Shown piece after piece: positions 18,457 through 27,375 of a stretch of DNA of 64,000 bases. The notes under the pieces were generated by a model that did not search any database, had not been told where the DNA came from, and saw only the letters and a list, made by a program, of their open reading frames with translations. Location: NCBI GenBank assembly GCA_022827195.1, contig JAJDTL010000039.1, forward strand, positions 62,001 through 126,000, in the 5' to 3' direction. The number at the start of each line of letters is the position of its first letter. The first letter of the stretch is position 1. The position numbers were made by a program, and so were the translations under genes. This DNA is from Caldilineaceae bacterium (GTDB lineage Bacteria > Chloroflexota > Anaerolineae > Caldilineales > Caldilineaceae).

Positions 18457-19763
18457 TAGGCGCGGTTATGCACCGGTTCACCACTTACAATGCTGGCGCT
18501 GCGGTGCGTATTGTTGTTCTGGCGAGCGTACAGCTCGGCGGTGCGGCGCTGCTTCTGCCACTCCTCCTCCAGCTCCTTCATCGTCTCGTCCCGCTCCTCC
18601 AAAGAGGTCTGCAGGCCGTCAAGCCAGAGTTGGGCGGCGCTGATGTATCGAGAACCATACTGCTCCTGCAGCTTCCACAACAGGCGCAGCATCTCCTCAT
18701 GCACCCGCAGATCATGCAGAATCGGTGGCAGATGTTCCAAGAGCTCCTTGTTGCTCTTCTCCTGCTCCTTCCACAGATGCTCGTGACGAAGGTCGTTCCG
18801 GCGGCTCTTCTTGTCAAACTCCTCCTGAAACTCCTCCATCTCCCGCCGCATGCGCTCCTCGGCCAGCCGCTGCAACTCCTGTACCTGGACCTGGTCGCGG
18901 CGAATCGTCTCCTGGAACTCCGCCACCGTCGTCGCCGCGCGGCGGGCCGTATCTATCGTCTGCGAAAAGGACTGGATCCGCTCTTCGTTCTTGGCAACAA
19001 CAGTCTGCTGATCGTCGATTAGCTCCTGCCAGCGGGCGAGGACCTGTAGGCGCTCGACGATCTCGACGCGCATCTTCTCCATGAACTGCTGCTGCTCCTC
19101 CCGGACCTCCCCGAAAACCGGTCGCCAGCGCTCGACCTCTGCGCTCATCCGCCGGTCCGCATCCTCAAGGATCGAGAAACGGCCGCCGAACGCCTCGGTC
19201 CGCTTGAACAGCTCGACCGTCTCCTGCTGCAACTGGGCAATCCGCTTCGCATCGCCGGAGCGCTGCTCACTCAAGAATGGAATTTGCCGCGTCCGCTCCT
19301 CGAAATCCTTGACAAGAAGATTGATCTGATTGCGGCCCTCCATTATCATGTCGACCAGCCGCTCCTCCTCACCCTTCCGCAGCTCCACCGCCTCTTCGAC
19401 CCGCCCAATTCGGGGAAGTTCGCGGCGCACTTCACCGATTTCGCGCGCCAGCGCCTCTCGGTCTGCCAAGCGGCCCCGTTCGAGTTCGCGCGCCGCCTGC
19501 GCCCGTCCCTCCTCAGAGCGATCGAGCATCAGCCCAAACTCCTGCTTGATGCTCTCAATCTGCTGCTCCAATTGCGTGAATCGGCCCAGCTGCGCGATCG
19601 TACTCGCCAGACGCCCCTCCAACTCCTGAACCCGCCGGTTCTGCTCTACAATGTCCGCCGCCTGGCTCTCGATCTGCTGCTGCAAACGGGAAATCTCCGC
19701 CCGATCGCGGCGGTGCTCCTCGTCGAGCCAGGTCACGATCTGGGCTAGTTGGGCATTATCCAT
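18456..19763 (-). CDS. Long coiled-coil protein, function unknown
   Basis: The 435-aa protein is almost wholly charged and heptad-patterned from about residue 15 to 420 (for example RDRAEISRLQQQIESQAAD and LEEEWQKQRRTAELYARQN). It has no signal peptide or membrane helix, so it is a cytoplasmic fibrous protein; one globular interruption is possible around LEHLPPILHDLRVHEEMLRL. It resembles SMC-arm or tropomyosin-like sequence only in composition, so no family is assigned. It is translationally coupled to selB by a TAATG overlap, an unusual partner. Confidence 0.8.
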   Translation of the reverse strand: MDNAQLAQIVTWLDEEHRRDRAEISRLQQQIESQAADIVEQNRRVQELEGRLASTIAQLGRFTQLEQQIESIKQEFGLMLDRSEEGRAQAARELERGRLADREALAREIGEVRRELPRIGRVEEAVELRKGEEERLVDMIMEGRNQINLLVKDFEERTRQIPFLSEQRSGDAKRIAQLQQETVELFKRTEAFGGRFSILEDADRRMSAEVERWRPVFGEVREEQQQFMEKMRVEIVERLQVLARWQELIDDQQTVVAKNEERIQSFSQTIDTARRAATTVAEFQETIRRDQVQVQELQRLAEERMRREMEEFQEEFDKKSRRNDLRHEHLWKEQEKSNKELLEHLPPILHDLRVHEEMLRLLWKLQEQYGSRYISAAQLWLDGLQTSLEERDETMKELEEEWQKQRRTAELYARQNNNTHRSASIVSGEPVHNRA

Positions 19764-20359
19764 TTTTCTCTATTCCAACACTAAGTCCTGCGTCTGACAC
19801 GCTCAATCCACTCGACCGCATTGCAACAAAACGCCTGCTGACGCTCTGCTCGACTCGTGAAAAGTACCGGCGCGTTCAATACACCGGGGAAACTGGGCCG
19901 CGCCGGACATCCCAGGACGGGAATTATACCATTTGCAGAACACCGACGACAAACAGCGGTTCACCGGCCGCCGCACACTTTCTGCACGGCTACCTCTTCC
20001 AAAACGGTCTAAACAAACGCCTATCCGTTCCCATACCGACAGAATTGACTTCAATCCAACTGCCCCTGCCAAACGCCCCTGCCAAACGCCCCTGCCCGCG
20101 CCCGCCCTGCGACCCATACTTTTTGATCTTGAAGATATCGCCCCCACCCGCCAAGATGGAGTCGCTGCCTTTCGTCCTCTTCGTGTCCCTTCGTGTCCCT
20201 TCCTGTCCCTTCGTGTCCCTTCCTGTCCCTTCGTGTCCCTTCCTGTCCCTTCCTGTCCCTTCCTGTCCCTTCCTGTCCCTTCCTGTCCCTTCCTGTCCCT
20301 TCCTGTTCCTTCTTGTCCCTTCCTGTCCCTTCGTGTCCCTTCGTGGATCTCCAAGGTCA
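19764..20359. other. Gene-free region with tandem repeats
   Basis: About 600 bp between two minus-strand genes. Frames that cross it owe their length to the 10-bp repeat array and are not credible genes. Contents are the 10-bp array and a 13-bp unit (CCCCTGCCAAACG) repeated twice and a part at 20063-20100. I find no RNA gene or clear promoter. Confidence 0.75.
20181..20340. repeat. Perfect-phase 10-bp tandem repeat, 16 units
   Basis: Sixteen consecutive decamers of the form TCSTGTCCCT, where the third base is C or G. Exceptions are one unit TCCTGTTCCT and one TCTTGTCCCT. The phase never slips over 160 bp. Degenerate half-units flank it (TCGTCCTCT before, TCGTGGATCT after), the latter running to the end of the dehydratase gene. 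On the minus strand it would read as a Gly/Arg/Glu-rich low-complexity peptide. Confidence 0.95.
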
Positions 20360-21457
20360 CTACACCGCGTACCGCTTTACCGCCACCGGGTCCAGCTCCA
20401 GGCCAAGACCGTGCTTCCCCGGATCCGGCGACCAGACCCCTTCACGCGGCTCGTCAAACGAACTGTAAAAGACGCGGTCGGCCGCCTCCACGGTGCCCAG
20501 GTACTCGACGATCTTCAAATTGGGCGTGGCGCAGGCAAGATGCAGGTGGACCAGCTGATATGCGTGTGGGGCGACCGGCAGATTGAAAGCATGCGCCAGA
20601 TGCGCCACCTTCATCCACTCCGTGATGCCGCCCACCCTGCCAACGTCCGGCTGCACTATGTCCGCTCCGCCGCGCGCGATCAGCTCCCGAAATCCATACT
20701 TCGTGTACTCATGCTCGCCCGTCGCCACTGGAATCTCAATCGCCCGCGCCACCGCCGCCAGGCCCTCGATGTCGTCGGCCAATACCGGTTCCTCGAACCA
20801 GCCGACGTCGTACTCAGCGAAAACACGCGCCAGCCGGATAGCCTGCTTGGCATAGTAGCCGTTATTGGCGTCAATGAAAATCTGCACGTCCGCACCGACC
20901 GCTTCTCGCACGGCCGCCAGCCGCGCCTCATCCTCCCGCTCGCTCTGGCCGAAATCCTTGCCGACCTTCATCTTCACAGCCTTCATGCCGCGCTCGACGT
21001 AGCCGCGCTGCTCCGCCACCAACTCGTCGAGCGAAAAGTGCGTCCAGCCCCCGCTGCCATAGACCGGCACCGTCTCCGCATAAGGACCCAGCAGCCTGTA
21101 GAGCGGTGTCTCGTAATACCTGGCCTTCAGGTCCCAGAGCGCTATGTCGATTGCGGAAAGCGCACTGAACGCAAGCCCCTTTCGGCCTACGCCCCGAATC
21201 GCCCAGAACATATCGTCCCACAGCTTCTCGATATGCAAAGCGTTCTGGCCCAGCAGAATCGGCTTCAACATCCGCTCAATCACCTCACGCGCCGCCGTCG
21301 TCCCGCCCCCCAGGCCCAAACCGACCAGACCCTGATCGCTGTAAACATGAACGAAACACTGGCTGCGGCCCGGTACGACATGACGGATCGTCGCATCCTG
21401 AAATCCCGGCAAATGGGGCACGGACAGTACTGTCGTCTTGATATCTTCAATGATCAT
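20360..21457 (-). CDS. Mandelate racemase/muconate lactonizing (enolase superfamily) sugar-acid dehydratase
   Basis: A 365-aa enolase-superfamily enzyme. After the capping domain come the barrel residues: the K-x-K pair in KAVKMKVGKD, metal ligands in IDANNGY, WFEEP and TGEHEY, the QPDVGR motif, and a catalytic His in APHAYQL. This K-x-K plus His pattern is the mandelate-racemase subgroup, whose members dehydrate acid sugars such as galactarate, rhamnonate or tartrate. Substrate is not readable. The frame extends far upstream, but the ATG at 21455-21457 with GGGAG before it matches the family start (MIIEDIKTT). It is divergent from a VOC-family gene. Confidence 0.9.
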   Translation of the reverse strand: MIIEDIKTTVLSVPHLPGFQDATIRHVVPGRSQCFVHVYSDQGLVGLGLGGGTTAAREVIERMLKPILLGQNALHIEKLWDDMFWAIRGVGRKGLAFSALSAIDIALWDLKARYYETPLYRLLGPYAETVPVYGSGGWTHFSLDELVAEQRGYVERGMKAVKMKVGKDFGQSEREDEARLAAVREAVGADVQIFIDANNGYYAKQAIRLARVFAEYDVGWFEEPVLADDIEGLAAVARAIEIPVATGEHEYTKYGFRELIARGGADIVQPDVGRVGGITEWMKVAHLAHAFNLPVAPHAYQLVHLHLACATPNLKIVEYLGTVEAADRVFYSSFDEPREGVWSPDPGKHGLGLELDPVAVKRYAV

Positions 21458-21516
21458 CGAAACTCTCCCGCGAACGTGTTTGGTCACTGAACTGACTGTT
21501 GGTATTATCGCACAGA

Positions 21517-21542
21517 ATTGCCGATTCGAGTTGGGCAATCGG
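21517..21542. promoter_or_regulatory. Inverted repeat in a divergent intergenic region (possible operator)
   Basis: Two interlocked inverted repeats lie midway between the dehydratase (minus) and VOC (plus) genes: ATTGCC (21517-21522) with GGCAAT (21534-21539), and CCGATT (21521-21526) with AATCGG (21537-21542). The location fits a transcription factor site, but no regulator gene is adjacent and the pairing could be chance. Confidence 0.3.
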
Positions 21543-21595
21543 ACCGAATTGAGGGCTCTCAGTTCTTTTAATCTGGAATCGGATGAGAGTTTAAC

Positions 21596-22063
21596 ATGAG
21601 CAAGATCGAGTTGGGATCCGTCGTGCAGGTAGGCATCGTCGTCCGCGACGCTCTGGCCGCGGCCCGCGCCTGGACAGAACGATTCGCGCTCAAGCCGGCC
21701 GAAGTCGTCGACTGGCCCCCTGAGGGCAGCGGCCTGGAGGCCGCATCCACCTATCGCGGGCGACCGGGCAACTTTCGCATGAGGTTGGCATTCATCGAGA
21801 CCGGCGCCGTCCAGATCGAATTCATCCAACCCCTCGAAGGCGACAATATCTACTCGGAATTCCTCGAAGAAAAGGGCGAAGGGCTGCACCACCTCCTCTT
21901 TCGCGTGCCCGATCCAATCGACGCGGCCCGCATACTTGAAGTCGACGTCACCCAGAGCGGCGGCTCCACCCTCGACCCCGGCGCAATCTGGGCCTACCTC
22001 GACACAGAGAAAACACTCGGCACAATCATCGAACTCAAAACAAGCCGAGACGAGGAGGATTGA
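21596..22063 (+). CDS. VOC superfamily protein (methylmalonyl-CoA epimerase/glyoxalase-like)
   Basis: The 155-aa protein folds as two beta-alpha-beta-beta-beta modules: first QVGIVVRDALAAARAWTE, then HHLLFRVPD ... GTIIELKT. Metal-ligand positions appear as Gln in VQVGIVV (often His), Glu in VQIEFIQP, His in GLHHLLF and Glu in IIELK, so a divalent-metal enzyme is plausible. The layout resembles methylmalonyl-CoA epimerase, but the first His is replaced by Gln, as in some VOC members. The divergent dehydratase neighbour suggests a role with sugar-acid catabolites. Confidence 0.82.
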   Translation: MSKIELGSVVQVGIVVRDALAAARAWTERFALKPAEVVDWPPEGSGLEAASTYRGRPGNFRMRLAFIETGAVQIEFIQPLEGDNIYSEFLEEKGEGLHHLLFRVPDPIDAARILEVDVTQSGGSTLDPGAIWAYLDTEKTLGTIIELKTSRDEED

Positions 22064-22130
22064 ACCTGCATTTGCCCCCCGATGCGCGGGGTGCTACAAT
22101 TAATTGAATTCTCGCGAGCTAACCTGAACT

Positions 22131-22162
22131 GTCCCGGACTGCGATACCCTGGGCTCCGGGAC
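22131..22162 (+). repeat. Inverted repeat before the glycosyltransferase genes
   Basis: Arms GTCCCGGA (22131-22138) and TCCGGGAC (22155-22162) pair perfectly over 8 bp with a 16-nt loop. No T-run follows, so it is not a canonical terminator. It lies in the 170-bp gap after the VOC gene and could be an mRNA structure in the leader of the glycosyltransferase genes. Confidence 0.45.
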
Positions 22163-22233
22163 TTTGCTGTGTGCTTAGGACATTCGGTTCGAATTCAGAA
22201 AACAGCCTACGCCTCCGATTTTCCGTCGAGACT

Positions 22234-23385
22234 ATGCGTGTTGGCATTGACGCCCGGCTGATTTATCATCAGCCGGCAGGTATCAGTCGCTATACGAAGC
22301 ATCTCATCGAAGAGCTTGCACTGCTGGACGGGGAAACAACGTATACAGTTTTCCAACACCGTAAACACCGGGAGCCATTGGCCCTCGCCCCGAACTTTCG
22401 ACGGCGAACGCTGTTCACACCCGTTCACCGACGCATCGAGCAACCAATGCTGGGCTGTGAACTCGCCCTCCATCCGCTCGACCTGCTCCACAGCACCGAC
22501 TTTATCCCGCCCTTTTTCAACAGAGTCCCTTCCGTAATAACCGTTCACGACCTGGGTTTCCTCCTCTGGCCCCACTTCCTTACCGAGTCCCACGCCGCCT
22601 ACTACAGCCAGATCGATCGCGCCGTCCGCCGTGCCTGTCACATAATCGTGCCCAGCCAGAGCACCAAGAACGATGTCGTGGGGCAACTAGGCGCGTCGCC
22701 CACAAAGATCAGCGTGATTCACGAATCCGCAGCATCGTTCTACCGCCCTCTGCCGCAGGCGCAATCCCGCCTGGAAATGCAATCCAAATACGGCATTCCC
22801 GAAGACTACATCCTTTTCGTCAGCACAATCGAGCCGCGCAAGAACATCGGCGGCCTCCTCAACGCTTTTCACCACCTCCGCAAATACTATAAGGTAGGAG
22901 ACATTGGTCTCGTGCTGGCCGGAAAACCCGGTTGGCTGTACGAGGAGATCTTCCGTCGCGTCGAGGAGCTTGAACTCCGACAGAGCGCCTTCTTCCTCGG
23001 CCGGGTGCCCGATGAGGATCTACCCCATCTCTATAACGGGGCCCGTTGTCATGTCCATCCCGCCTTCTACGAGGGATTCGGCCTCTCCCCCCTTGAAGCC
23101 ATGGCCTGCGGAACTCCGACCATAGTTGGCAATACCAGCAGCATGCCGGAAGTGGTCGGCGACGCCGGGCTCATCGTCGACCCTTCCAACTGGGAGGAGA
23201 TCGCCGTCGCCATCCACCGCCTCCTGACCAACGACGAGCTCCATCAGGAATTGCGCCAAAAAGGCCTGCAGCGCGCTTCCGTTTTCAGCTGGCGGAAGGC
23301 TGCCGCTGAGACGCTCGCTGTCTATCGCGCGGTTTGCGAACAATGTACTCCTACCGACGCGCCGGCACACCCTACCTCAATCTGA
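22234..23385 (+). CDS. Glycosyltransferase family 4 (GT-B fold)
   Basis: A retaining nucleotide-sugar glycosyltransferase of 383 aa. The N-terminal acceptor lobe starts MRVGIDARL with AGISRYTK (the GT4 G-loop); the hinge is near YILFVSTIEPRKNIGGLL; the donor-binding E-x7-E motif is EGFGLSPLEAMACGTP. The preceding 21 in-frame codons are not family-like, so the ATG at 22234 is used. It acts at the cytoplasmic face, probably in cell-surface glycan synthesis. A second GT4 gene follows after 9 bp. Confidence 0.92.
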   Translation: MRVGIDARLIYHQPAGISRYTKHLIEELALLDGETTYTVFQHRKHREPLALAPNFRRRTLFTPVHRRIEQPMLGCELALHPLDLLHSTDFIPPFFNRVPSVITVHDLGFLLWPHFLTESHAAYYSQIDRAVRRACHIIVPSQSTKNDVVGQLGASPTKISVIHESAASFYRPLPQAQSRLEMQSKYGIPEDYILFVSTIEPRKNIGGLLNAFHHLRKYYKVGDIGLVLAGKPGWLYEEIFRRVEELELRQSAFFLGRVPDEDLPHLYNGARCHVHPAFYEGFGLSPLEAMACGTPTIVGNTSSMPEVVGDAGLIVDPSNWEEIAVAIHRLLTNDELHQELRQKGLQRASVFSWRKAAAETLAVYRAVCEQCTPTDAPAHPTSI

Positions 23386-23394
23386 CGCCCGGAG

Positions 23395-24627
23395 ATGAAG
23401 CTACTCCTGGTCACGCCCCAATCCCCCTTCCCGCCCCGCCAGGGCACGACGCTGCGAAACTACTACCTGCTGCGCCACTTTGCCACCAACTGCGAACTGC
23501 ATCTCTTCACCTGCCTCTCTCCACACGACAGCCACCGGCCCGCTCCCGAACTATCCCGCATGTGCGCCCGCCTGGAGGCCTTCAGGCAGCCCCACCGTCC
23601 CCTCAAACGCCGCCTGCGCGACTCCCTCCTCGCCTCCAAGCCCGACATGGCACTCCGCCTTGCCCACAAACAGGCCCACGCAAAGCTGCAGCAAATGCTG
23701 GCCGAAGAGAACTACGACCTGGTGCAGATCGAAGGCATCGAGATGGCTCCCTACGGCTTCCAGATTCTGCAGTCGCCCAACCGCGCGCCTCCCGTTGTCT
23801 TCGACAATCACAACGCCGAATTCCTGCTGCAGAAAAGGGCCGCCCTCATGGACGCCGGCAACCTGAAACGCTGGCACGCCGCCTGCTACAGCTTCCTCCA
23901 ATGGCAAAAGCTGTACCGCTACGAACAGGCATTCTGCCGCGCCGCCGCCGGAATCGTGGCCGTCAGCGAACCGGACCGGAAGGCCCTCGCCTCGCTCGCG
24001 CCGGGTAAGCCCGTTGTCAAAGTGCCCAATGGCGTCGAAATCTCCCGCTACCTGCCCCAACCGCTCCCCCGGGAAAGCCCCCCGGCACTCGTTTTTACAG
24101 GGAAAATGGACTACCGCCCCAACGTCGATGCAATGCTCTGGTTCGGACAAAAAGTGCTGCCCCGCATTCGCCGCGCCACAGCCGCCCGCCTACTGATCGC
24201 CGGCATGTCGCCCCATCCGGCTCTCGATAAACTGCGCGCTCTGCCCGACGTCGAAATCACCGGCGCAGTCGACGACATCGTCCCATACATTCACCGCGCC
24301 GCCATCTATCTGGCCCCCATGCGAGTAGGGGGCGGCACACGCTTCAAAGTGCTTGAGGCAATGGCCTGCGCCCGGCCTGTTGTCAGCACCTCGCTCGGCG
24401 TCGAAGGCATTCCCGTACGCAATGGCGAACACCTCCTCATCGCCGACCAACCGCGCGACTTCGCCGACGCCGTCCTGTCACTACTCCGCGATCAGGCCGC
24501 TGGCGGCCGGCGCAGCCGCGCCCTCGGCGCGGCCGCCCGCGCATTCGTTGAAAACCACTTCTCCTGGGACGCGATCCTACCCCAGCTCGACGCCTTCCAC
24601 GCCCAGCTGTTGCAGGAGTTCAATTGA
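23395..24627 (+). CDS. Glycosyltransferase family 4 (second of a pair)
   Basis: A GT4-like GT-B protein of 410 aa with MKLLLVTPQSPFPPRQGTTL at the start, VFDNHNAEF in the acceptor lobe, VVKVPNGVEISRY and VFTGKMDYRPNVDA at the hinge, and RVGGGTRFKVLEAMACARPV as the donor-binding motif. The last form is typical of a clade related to sugar transferases of exopolysaccharide clusters. It begins 9 bp after the first glycosyltransferase, so the two are co-transcribed, but no polymerase or flippase is nearby. Confidence 0.92.
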   Translation: MKLLLVTPQSPFPPRQGTTLRNYYLLRHFATNCELHLFTCLSPHDSHRPAPELSRMCARLEAFRQPHRPLKRRLRDSLLASKPDMALRLAHKQAHAKLQQMLAEENYDLVQIEGIEMAPYGFQILQSPNRAPPVVFDNHNAEFLLQKRAALMDAGNLKRWHAACYSFLQWQKLYRYEQAFCRAAAGIVAVSEPDRKALASLAPGKPVVKVPNGVEISRYLPQPLPRESPPALVFTGKMDYRPNVDAMLWFGQKVLPRIRRATAARLLIAGMSPHPALDKLRALPDVEITGAVDDIVPYIHRAAIYLAPMRVGGGTRFKVLEAMACARPVVSTSLGVEGIPVRNGEHLLIADQPRDFADAVLSLLRDQAAGGRRSRALGAAARAFVENHFSWDAILPQLDAFHAQLLQEFN

Positions 24628-24654
24628 GCTCAGGATTCCTCAAAAGGGGAAAAA

Positions 24655-25377
24655 CTATCCTCTGTCGCCCGGAGCAAGGGCGTGCCCGTTGACCACCAGC
24701 CACACGTCTAATTCGTCGGCTGAACTGTGCGCCTCCGGCGTGGCCCACCTGCCAGCCGCGACGGGACGCGTAGCCATGCCCGTGCCGGCAAGCAACGCCG
24801 CCCGCCGCGCCGCGCGCTTCACGTCATCCTCGCCAACGCCCCAGGAACTCTCAACCACCAGATGAACCAGCTCGCGCGTCTTCCGGTCCCGGCCGCGCAC
24901 CACGGCATCGGCAAGCTCAATCTCTTCGGACTCACCCTCCGTCAACCTTCCCTTTGCAACGGCATAATCAGTCGCATCCGATAACTCTTCGATCGGCACC
25001 GTGCGTGCCTTGAGCACGATACTCCGGAAATGCTGAAAGGGTCGATCTCTGTGCTGAACTTCCAACAAGATCCCCTTGAGATCGCCTACGTCTCTGGTAA
25101 GAGTTTCCAGCCTGGTTTCCGTGCGCTTCTGCGCCTCTGCCAACTCCTCCAAACGCGCTTCCGTACGCTTCTGTGCCTCGGCCAGACTGTCCACCCGCGC
25201 CCCCAGCCGTTGTAGACCGTCTTCAGTTCGCTGTTGCGCGGCCGCCAGGACGCCCAGCACGCGTGGCATCTCCAGGATCTCGTCCGTCAGCAGGATGCGC
25301 CGAAGCTCCGCGCGCCACTCTGGCCGCTCGTAGAGCAACTGCGTCAGCTGGTGGAAATCCTCTACCGTGAGTGCCAT
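24655..25377 (-). CDS. DUF3782-like coiled-coil protein with a nuclease-like C-terminal domain
   Basis: A 240-aa protein: an N-terminal helical region (MALTVEDFHQLTQLLYERPE), a coiled coil with near-exact 14-residue repeats (LAEAQKRTEARLEE, LAEAQKRTETRLET) at about 65-95, then an alpha/beta domain containing LVHLVVESSWGVGEDDVKRA. The pattern fits the DUF3782 type of proteins common in cyanobacteria and Chloroflexota, thought to carry a restriction-endonuclease-like fold. Function unknown. It is convergent with the glycosyltransferase pair. Confidence 0.75.
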   Translation of the reverse strand: MALTVEDFHQLTQLLYERPEWRAELRRILLTDEILEMPRVLGVLAAAQQRTEDGLQRLGARVDSLAEAQKRTEARLEELAEAQKRTETRLETLTRDVGDLKGILLEVQHRDRPFQHFRSIVLKARTVPIEELSDATDYAVAKGRLTEGESEEIELADAVVRGRDRKTRELVHLVVESSWGVGEDDVKRAARRAALLAGTGMATRPVAAGRWATPEAHSSADELDVWLVVNGHALAPGDRG

Positions 25378-25577
25378 GCCCCAATGCTTCCTCTTTCAGA
25401 TTGATCGCCATTATATTCGAACGACCACGTATGGCATAACCCCAGCGGATGATGTACAATGGCTCCGGTAACAATCATGGACAGGCCGGCATCTTTCAAG
25501 CAGATAGGACCGGCCAGGTTTCACACACTTCACAGCGCCGCCTGCAGCAGGAAACCGCCGCCACACGGAGCAGTTAC

Positions 25578-26540
25578 ATGACAGCGAACACTCTTCCTTC
25601 CGCCCAGGTCGGCAATACCGGCTTGCAGGTCACCCGCCTGGGCATGGGCACGGCAGTCATCGGCAACCTCTACGCCACCCTCAGCGACGCGGATGCCCAC
25701 GCTACCGTCCAAAGCTGCTACGATGGCGGCGTCCGCTTCTTCGATACCGCCCCCCTCTACGGCTCCGGCGAAGCCGAACGCCGCCTTGGCGCAGCCCTGC
25801 GCGGCATCCCCCGCGACGATGTGATCATCCAGACCAAGGTCGGCCGCATCATCCGCCCCGACCGCTCAATCTACTTCGACTACAGCCGCGACGGCGTCAT
25901 GAAAAGCATCGAGGACAGCCTCGAACGCCTGGGAATGGACCGCGTCGACATCCTCCTCGTACATGACCCGGACGTCGATGACCCCGAAGAGGACTATCGC
26001 ATGGCCCTCGAAGAGGCCTTCCCCACACTGGTCGACCTCCGTGCTCAAGGAGTCATCCGCGCCGTCGGCGCAGGCATGAACCAGTGGGAAGTGGAGTGGG
26101 AGTTTGCCCGCCAGGTCGACGTCGACTGCTTCCTGCTCGCCGGCCGCTACACCCTCCTCGAACAGACCTCACTCGACTTCCTCGACTGGTGCACACTGAA
26201 CGACGTCGCCATCGTTCTTGGAGGCGTCTACAACAGCGGCATCCTTGCAACCGGCCCCGTGCCCGGCGCCAAGTACCAATACGAGGACGCGCCCGCCGAC
26301 ATCATGGCAAAAACCGAACGGCTTCAGACAATCACGCAAAAACACGGCGTGCCCCTCCACGTGGCCGCCATGCAATTCGCCCGCGCCCATCCCGCGATTG
26401 CTTCAGTCGTCATCGGGTCGGCGAACAGAGCCGAAGCCGAGGAAAACAGGGCCTTGTGGGACTTCGAGACTCCGGCCGCAATGTGGCAGGAACTGCACGA
26501 TACCGGACTGATCGACCCCCGCGCGCCACTTCCGCGCTGA
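25578..26540 (+). CDS. Aldo/keto reductase, D-threo-aldose 1-dehydrogenase-like
   Basis: A 320-aa AKR. Catalytic residues appear as FFDTAPLYGSGEAE (Asp, Tyr), IIQTKVGR (Lys) and LLVHDPDVDDPEEDY (His). The long DPDVDD loop and the SIEDSLERLGMDRVDILLVHD stretch are typical of the D-threo-aldose (L-fucose/D-arabinose) 1-dehydrogenase and pyridoxal 4-dehydrogenase branch. The frame begins at 25449 but the first 43 codons are not family-like; the ATG at 25578 is preferred. A PlsC gene follows after 19 bp. Confidence 0.88.
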   Translation: MTANTLPSAQVGNTGLQVTRLGMGTAVIGNLYATLSDADAHATVQSCYDGGVRFFDTAPLYGSGEAERRLGAALRGIPRDDVIIQTKVGRIIRPDRSIYFDYSRDGVMKSIEDSLERLGMDRVDILLVHDPDVDDPEEDYRMALEEAFPTLVDLRAQGVIRAVGAGMNQWEVEWEFARQVDVDCFLLAGRYTLLEQTSLDFLDWCTLNDVAIVLGGVYNSGILATGPVPGAKYQYEDAPADIMAKTERLQTITQKHGVPLHVAAMQFARAHPAIASVVIGSANRAEAEENRALWDFETPAAMWQELHDTGLIDPRAPLPR

Positions 26541-26559
26541 CCCCGACAAGGAGCAGGCA

Positions 26560-27291
26560 ATGTTCGCCGCTCTTCAGACAATCCTCCAGTCGATTCTCGT
26601 CTTCATGGGCCGCGTCATCAGCATCCCATTTATCTCGGTCACCGTCACCGGCCTCGAGCATATCCCCCGCAGCGAATCCCTCATCCTCGTCTCCAACCAT
26701 TTCAGTTGGTTCGACGGCCCGCTGCTGATGATCTACTTGCCGGTCCGCATCGTTTTCCTGCTCGCCGTCGAGACCGAGCGCGTCTGCTTCTTCCGCTTCC
26801 TCAGCCGCACATTCAATCTCATCCCCATCTGGCGCGGACAGGTCGACCGCAAGGCAATGCGCGCCGCCATCGCCGCCCTGAAAGAGGGACGCACAATCGG
26901 CGTCTTCCCCGAAGGAGGCATCGACCCCACCATGGCCGCTGCCCGCGAACGCGGTGAGCGCATCGAACAGATCGCCGGCCACACCGCCCGCCACAGTGCC
27001 AACCTCATCCAGGCCCAGTCGGGCATCGGTCTGCTCGCAACCCAGGCGCAGACGCGCCTCCTCCCCGTCGCCCTCCTGGGGACTGAGAAAATCCTGATCA
27101 ACCTTCGCCGGCTGCGCCGCACACAGGTCCGCATCCGCGTCGGCCGCCCCTTCGGCCCCCTCTCGATCCCCGACGACACCCCCCGTAAGCAGCGCCGTCG
27201 GCACTTCGACAGCCTGACCCAGGACACGATGCGCCACATCGCCGCGCTCCTCCCGCCCGGCAATCGCGGTCCATATCAGGATGTCGCCTGA
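26560..27291 (+). CDS. plsC: 1-acyl-sn-glycerol-3-phosphate acyltransferase family protein
   Basis: A membrane-associated lysophosphatidate acyltransferase, making phosphatidate from lysophosphatidate. The 243-aa protein has the HX4D catalytic motif as NHFSWFD (about residues 46-52) and the substrate-binding FPEGG (about 124-128); an N-terminal hydrophobic segment (LVFMGRVISIPFISVTV) anchors it. An insertion with AGHTARHSANLIQAQSG after the FPEGG motif is less usual. AAGGAG precedes the ATG closely. Probably co-transcribed with the reductase upstream. Confidence 0.88.
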   Translation: MFAALQTILQSILVFMGRVISIPFISVTVTGLEHIPRSESLILVSNHFSWFDGPLLMIYLPVRIVFLLAVETERVCFFRFLSRTFNLIPIWRGQVDRKAMRAAIAALKEGRTIGVFPEGGIDPTMAAARERGERIEQIAGHTARHSANLIQAQSGIGLLATQAQTRLLPVALLGTEKILINLRRLRRTQVRIRVGRPFGPLSIPDDTPRKQRRRHFDSLTQDTMRHIAALLPPGNRGPYQDVA

Positions 27292-27375
27292 ACCAGCGGA
27301 ATTGAAGAGCGCCGCGTTACCCATCCGCGGGCCCGGCCCCCGCAGAGATACCTCGAAGTAGCAGCCGGCTCCTGC

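Noticed and set aside
20181-20340. CRISPR array
   Set aside because: Units are 10 bp and directly adjacent, with no unique spacers, and no cas gene is nearby.
19803-20586. Long frames on both strands across the 10-bp array
   Set aside because: Their length comes from the repeat lacking stop codons; the peptides are low-complexity Gly/Arg/Glu or Pro/Ser/Cys repeats and overlap the dehydratase gene.
21464-21595. Paired promoters in the dehydratase/VOC divergent region
   Set aside because: AT-rich hexamers such as TTTAAT and GATAAT occur, but none has a partner at acceptable spacing, so they are not reported as promoters.
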